The position numbers were made by a program, and so were the translations under genes. The notes beneath the pieces were generated by a model. That model made no database searches, was not told the DNA's origin, and was given only the letters and a program-made list of their open reading frames with translations. DNA of 8,691 nucleotides from CAXRGH01 sp964230195. GTDB taxonomy: Bacteria > Pseudomonadota > Gammaproteobacteria > Enterobacterales > Alteromonadaceae. The DNA is taken from contig CAXRGH010000185.1 in the NCBI GenBank assembly GCA_964230195.1, forward strand, positions 1 through 8,691. Reading direction: 5' to 3'. Positions 6,054 through 8,691 of the stretch are shown piece by piece (the stretch's first letter is position 1; every line of letters starts with the position of its first letter).

Positions 6054-6080
6054 AAAAAACCCGCTGTTAAGCGGGTTTTT
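6054..6080 (-). terminator. Bidirectional rho-independent terminator behind rplS
   Basis: CCCGCT (6060-6065) pairs with AGCGGG (6070-6075) around GTTA, flanked by six A on the left and five T on the right. On the minus strand this is a GC stem followed by TTTTTT, 32 bp after the rplS stop, and ends the rpsP operon. It also reads as a terminator on the plus strand, where no gene is seen to need it. Confidence 0.9.
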
Positions 6081-6111
6081 CATGTAAGTTAACGATAGCT
6101 TTAAATTAATA

Positions 6112-6471
6112 TTAATTAAGCTTTTCTTTGATACGTGCAGATTTACCTGAACGCTCACGAAGATAGTATAGTTTCGCACGACGAACATCACCGCGACGTT
6201 TAACTTCTATCTTAGCTACTGACTTACTGTGAGTTTGGAATACACGCTCAACACCTTCGCCACTCGAAATTTTACGAACAGTGAAAGCTGAGTGCAAACC
6301 GCGATTACGCTTTGCAATTACTACACCTTCATACGCCTGAAGACGCTCTTTCTCGCCTTCTTTAACGCGAACCGAAACAACAACTGTGTCACCCGGTCCA
6401 AATTCAGGCACATCTTGCTTCATTTGTTCTTGCTCGATGCGCTTGATAATGTCTTGATTAACTTTACTCAT
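6112..6471 (-). CDS. rplS: 50S ribosomal protein L19
   Basis: Ribosomal protein at the 30S-50S interface. The 119 residues are close to the E. coli length (115), and the family signature is intact: RLQAYEGVVIAKRNRGLHSAFTVRKIS (about 43-69), GEGVERVFQTHS, and the basic C-terminus KLYYLRERSGKSARIKEKLN. The ATG at 6471 has AGAGG 6 nt upstream and follows trmD by 19 bp. It is the last gene of rpsP-rimM-trmD-rplS and is followed by a strong terminator. Confidence 0.98.
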   Translation of the reverse strand: MSKVNQDIIKRIEQEQMKQDVPEFGPGDTVVVSVRVKEGEKERLQAYEGVVIAKRNRGLHSAFTVRKISSGEGVERVFQTHSKSVAKIEVKRRGDVRRAKLYYLRERSGKSARIKEKLN

Positions 6472-6490
6472 AATTAACCTCTTATCCTAG

Positions 6491-7255
6491 TTAACTGTCA
6501 TCTTGCTGCAACTGCTCAATCTGGTATTCAGACAAAAGCCGCTGTTGCTCCTCAGTCAGAGCTAGGTCATTTAATAACTCAGGACGTCGTTGCCAGGTTC
6601 TACCTAGCGACTGTTTCAAACGCCACTGCCTAATTTTTTCGTGGTTACCACTCAGTAACACACTCGGAACACTTTCACCGTCCAACACTTCAGGTCGCGT
6701 GTAATGGGGACAATCTAAAAGACCTCCATTAAAGGAATCCTCTACTGCAGACGCTTCATGCCCTAGAACTCCAGGGATAAGGCGCATAACCGCATCCATC
6801 ATCACCATGGCAGGTAATTCCCCGCCACTTAATACGTAATCGCCTATAGACCATTCTTGATCAACATGCGACTGTATTACTCGCTCATCAATGCCTTCAT
6901 AGCGACCAGCAACAAACACCAAATTTGGCGTATCTGCTAATGTTTCCGCTCCGCTGTGATCAAACGTTTTCCCTTGAGGGGATAAGTAAATCACAGTTGC
7001 ATTCTCTCCCACTGCTTTTTTGGCAGCGGTAATGGCATCCGTCAACGGTTGAACCATCATCAACATTCCTGGGCCACCACCATACGGTCGGTCATCAACA
7101 GTACGATGCTTATCATGAGTGAAATCACGTGGATTTATCATGACCACCTCTAACAAACCTGACTTAATCGCCCGGCTTGTAATACCAAACTCAGTAAACG
7201 CCTGAAACATTTCAGGAAAAATACTGACAACGGCAAATTTTCGAGGCTGCCCCAT
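6491..7255 (-). CDS. trmD: tRNA (guanine37-N1)-methyltransferase
   Basis: Uses S-adenosylmethionine to make m1G37 next to the anticodon of tRNAs reading CUN, CCN and CGG codons, preventing +1 frameshifts. The SPOUT trefoil-knot elements are all present: YLSPQGKTFD (90-99), GRYEGIDERV with E120, and IGDYVLSGGELPAM (137-150). The catalytic aspartate is D173 in VEDSF, and the C-terminal tRNA-binding segment carries LLSGNHEKIRQWRLKQSLGRT. The length of 254 residues matches E. coli (255). I start at the ATG overlapping the rimM stop as TAATG (7257-7253), which implies translational coupling; an upstream in-frame TTG at 7273 lies inside rimM and has no better support. There is no strong Shine-Dalgarno sequence. 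Confidence 0.97.
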   Translation of the reverse strand: MGQPRKFAVVSIFPEMFQAFTEFGITSRAIKSGLLEVVMINPRDFTHDKHRTVDDRPYGGGPGMLMMVQPLTDAITAAKKAVGENATVIYLSPQGKTFDHSGAETLADTPNLVFVAGRYEGIDERVIQSHVDQEWSIGDYVLSGGELPAMVMMDAVMRLIPGVLGHEASAVEDSFNGGLLDCPHYTRPEVLDGESVPSVLLSGNHEKIRQWRLKQSLGRTWQRRPELLNDLALTEEQQRLLSEYQIEQLQQDDS

Positions 7256-7785
7256 TAAAATGATGGGTCCCAATCAACGGTAACAGTCTGAGTGCTTGTA
7301 TCCACGCTCAAGATGACAGTGTCAACCAGATACGGGATCATGCGCTCTTTCTTTCCAAAGGCGTCTTTTGCATTTGCTTTGACTAATAAAACGTCATTGG
7401 CACCGGTCTCAAATAACTCTTTGACCACTCCCATGTCGTAACCTTTATCCGTGACTACTTTCATACCCACCAGATCACGCCAGTAATATTCATCTTCCGC
7501 AAGCGTCGGTAGTGATGTCTCTTCAATCAGAATCTCGAGATTTTTAATTATCTCAGCATCTGTTCGAGTATCAATCCCAGCCAACTTCGCAATAACACCG
7601 TTGTTGTGACTGCGCCATTCTTCTATTTCTACGGTTTTTTGTTCATCGCCTTGGCGGATAAACCAAGGTTGATAATCAAAAATCCCGCGGTTCTCTTCAG
7701 TATAAGCGGTGATTTTGACCCAGCCTTTCACACCATAAGGAGCTCCGACTTTGCCAACCACTAACAACGTTGTTGTCTTTTCCAC
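7255..7785 (-). CDS. rimM: Ribosome maturation factor RimM
   Basis: Assembly factor for the 30S head that binds S19 and helps 16S rRNA processing. The 176 residues hold an N-terminal RimM barrel (VGKVGAPYGVKGWVKI, 10-25; about to 90) and a C-terminal PRC-barrel opening with EDEYYWRDLVGMKV (97-110) and ending in VDWDPSF. The start codon is GTG (7785-7783), with GAGG 5 nt upstream. It lies 22 bp after rpsP, and its TAA overlaps the trmD ATG by one base, so the two are probably coupled. Confidence 0.97.
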   Translation of the reverse strand: MEKTTTLLVVGKVGAPYGVKGWVKITAYTEENRGIFDYQPWFIRQGDEQKTVEIEEWRSHNNGVIAKLAGIDTRTDAEIIKNLEILIEETSLPTLAEDEYYWRDLVGMKVVTDKGYDMGVVKELFETGANDVLLVKANAKDAFGKKERMIPYLVDTVILSVDTSTQTVTVDWDPSF

Positions 7786-7807
7786 TTATACCTCAGTACA
7801 GCTCTAA

Positions 7808-8056
7808 TTAAGCTGCTTTCTTCGCGTCTTTAACTAAGCTAGCAACACGGTCAGATAGGCCTGCGCCTAAACCAACCCAGTGCTCAACGCGCTCTAGGTC
7901 TAAACGAAGACGTTCTTCTTGACCTTGTGCTGTTGGGTTAAAGAAACCGATATTTTCAATGAAACGACCATCACGTGCGAAACGGCTATCTGCCACTACG
8001 ACTTGATAAAATGGACGCTTTTTTGCGCCACCGCGCTGTAAACGAATAGTAACCAT
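7808..8056 (-). CDS. rpsP: 30S ribosomal protein S16
   Basis: Small-subunit protein needed for early 30S assembly. It has 82 residues, the same as E. coli S16, with the typical opening MVTIRLQRGGAKKRPFYQVVVADSRFARDGR split over residues 1-31, then IENIGFFNP and the ERVEHWVGLGAGLSDRV helix. The ATG at 8056 has GAGG 5 nt upstream. It is the first gene of the operon and carries a leader of about 100 nt with paired elements just before the ribosome-binding site. Confidence 0.98.
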   Translation of the reverse strand: MVTIRLQRGGAKKRPFYQVVVADSRFARDGRFIENIGFFNPTAQGQEERLRLDLERVEHWVGLGAGLSDRVASLVKDAKKAA

Positions 8057-8068
8057 AATTGCCTCAAA

Positions 8069-8117
8069 CTCGTTACGAGTAATATTGTTGTTAGCACAAC
8101 ATTACTCTGGCGCTAAC
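8069..8117 (-). promoter_or_regulatory. Structured 5' leader of rpsP with competing hairpins
   Basis: Read on the minus strand, GAGTAAT-GTTGT (8107-8096) pairs with ACAAC (8091-8087) and ATTACTC (8083-8077), giving 12 bp with a 3-nt bulge and a GCTA loop. Two alternatives use the same bases: GTTAGC (8117-8112) with GCTAAC (8095-8090), and CTCG (8079-8076) with CGAG (8072-8069), which ends just before the rpsP GAGG. Such switchable pairings are common in ribosomal-protein leaders; a function here is inferred, and I do not match it to a known RNA family. Confidence 0.45.
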
Positions 8118-8164
8118 GTTAACTTAACTACCCTTTATTGCTACATACAACAAAAGGTCGCGAC

Positions 8165-8192
8165 ATTTTAGAGACTTCTCCGAATAATTCAA
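8165..8192 (-). promoter_or_regulatory. Promoter of the rpsP-rimM-trmD-rplS operon
   Basis: On the minus strand TTGAAT (8192-8187) is followed after 16 bp by TAAAAT (8170-8165), a 5/6 match to the -10. The next bases, GTCGCGACC, form a GC-rich discriminator typical of stringently controlled ribosomal promoters. The start would be near 8158, giving a leader of about 100 nt. Confidence 0.6.
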
Positions 8193-8223
8193 GTATTTGC
8201 GAAGAAATGCTGAAAAAAAACAT

Positions 8224-8256
8224 AAAAAAAGCACAGGTCGTCGGTCTGTGCTTTTT
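8224..8256 (-). terminator. Bidirectional rho-independent terminator behind ffh
   Basis: GCACAG (8231-8236) pairs with CTGTGC (8246-8251) around a 9-nt loop. Seven A lie on the left and five T on the right, so the stem can extend by A-T pairs. On the minus strand it gives a hairpin followed by TTTTTTT, about 25 bp after the ffh stop, and separates ffh from the rpsP promoter. Confidence 0.88.
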
Positions 8257-8280
8257 ATTCGTGGCTTTAGAAAAATAGAA

Positions 8281-8691
8281 TTATCTGCCGCCAGGGAACA
8301 TCCCACCCATACCGCCGGGAGGCATCATACCTTTCATACGTTTCATCATTTTATGCATTCCACCACCGGACATTTTCTTCATCATCTTTTGCATTTGAGT
8401 GAACTGCTTCAACATGCGATTAACATCCTGAATTTGAGTACCAGACCCTGCAGCTATGCGTTTCTTCCGAGAGCCTTTTATAATTTCTGGTCTCGCTCTT
8501 TCGCCGGGAGTCATAGAATTAATAATGGCTTCCATTTGTTTGAATGTCTTATCGCCCGCCGCTTCATCCACTTGCTTTGCCATTTGTCCCATGCCCGGCA
8601 TTTTATCGAGCAGTGACATCATACCGCCCATATCTCGCATTTGTTCTAGCTGTTCTTTAAAGTCCTGCAAGTCAAATCCTTTCCCTTTTTT
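8281..8691 (-). CDS. ffh: Signal recognition particle protein Ffh, C-terminal part
   Basis: Protein subunit of the signal recognition particle; with 4.5S RNA it delivers nascent inner-membrane proteins to FtsY. Only the last 136 codons are in the window; the frame is open to the right edge (KKGKGFDLQDF) and the N and G domains lie outside. What is seen is most of the Met-rich M domain: MRDMGGMMSLLDKMPGMG, the RNA-binding helix-turn-helix PEIIKGSRKKRIAAGSG and VQDVN-like IQDVNRMLKQF, and a Met/Gly-rich tail ending GGMFPGGR. It aligns with E. coli Ffh across its whole length. A strong terminator follows, so rpsP is not simply its read-through target. Confidence 0.97.
   Translation of the reverse strand, partial: KKGKGFDLQDFKEQLEQMRDMGGMMSLLDKMPGMGQMAKQVDEAAGDKTFKQMEAIINSMTPGERARPEIIKGSRKKRIAAGSGTQIQDVNRMLKQFTQMQKMMKKMSGGGMHKMMKRMKGMMPPGGMGGMFPGGR

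Noticed and set aside
6001..6070. Two tiny plus-strand frames (5 and 11 codons), the second preceded by GGAG and ending in the terminator loop, suggesting a leader peptide.
   Set aside because: The GGAG is only 3 nt from the ATG, no good promoter precedes it, and no plus-strand gene follows that an attenuator could control.
8197..8616. Plus-strand frame of 139 codons opposite ffh, His- and Phe-rich.
   Set aside because: It is the complement of the Met/Lys-rich Ffh M domain and also crosses the ffh terminator.

Overview
This window is a stretch of ordinary core chromosome from a gammaproteobacterium. The gene order ffh - rpsP-rimM-trmD-rplS - aroF-tyrA, the divergent dnaQ/rnhA pair, a bifunctional T-protein (chorismate mutase/prephenate dehydrogenase) and a Tyr-type DAHP synthase under a TyrR box all point to the group holding enterics, Vibrio, Shewanella and Alteromonas relatives. 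The moderate-to-low GC content and the 448-residue surface-type protein beside dnaQ make a marine Alteromonadales-like host my best guess. That taxon call is inference.

Layout from left to right. (1) Positions 1-223 hold tandem tRNA-Asp(GTC) genes on the minus strand: one cut by the window edge and two complete and identical. A strong stable-RNA-type promoter lies at 277-305. (2) Positions 402-2460, minus strand, hold dnaQ (Pol III epsilon, proofreading) followed closely by an uncharacterised, probably periplasm-facing membrane-anchored protein. (3) Positions 2531-3559, plus strand, hold rnhA and a GNAT-like acetyltransferase 3 bp apart. rnhA and dnaQ diverge from a 70-bp region in which candidate -10 boxes overlap on opposite strands. 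(4) Positions 3577-5792, minus strand, hold the aroF-tyrA operon for tyrosine synthesis, with a near-perfect TyrR box in its leader. It ends in a hairpin that contains the stop codons of both tyrA and the convergent acetyltransferase gene. (5) Positions 6112-8056, minus strand, hold the translation operon rpsP-rimM-trmD-rplS (ribosomal proteins S16 and L19, the S16/30S maturation factor, and the tRNA m1G37 methyltransferase), with a structured rpsP leader and a bidirectional terminator behind rplS. (6) Positions 8281-8691, minus strand, hold the C-terminal M domain of Ffh (SRP54), cut by the right edge and followed by its own terminator.

The genes serve replication fidelity (dnaQ, rnhA), tyrosine synthesis (aroF, tyrA), ribosome and tRNA maturation (rpsP, rimM, trmD, rplS, tRNA-Asp) and membrane protein targeting (ffh). 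I found no mobile element, CRISPR array, phage gene or defence system, and no sign of a new multi-gene system. The items worth a second look are regulatory and local: the competing RNA structures in the rpsP leader, the stop codons embedded in a shared terminator, the extended acceptor stem predicted for every pre-tRNA-Asp, a clamp-binding peptide in DnaQ that looks close to consensus, and the uncharacterised membrane protein.
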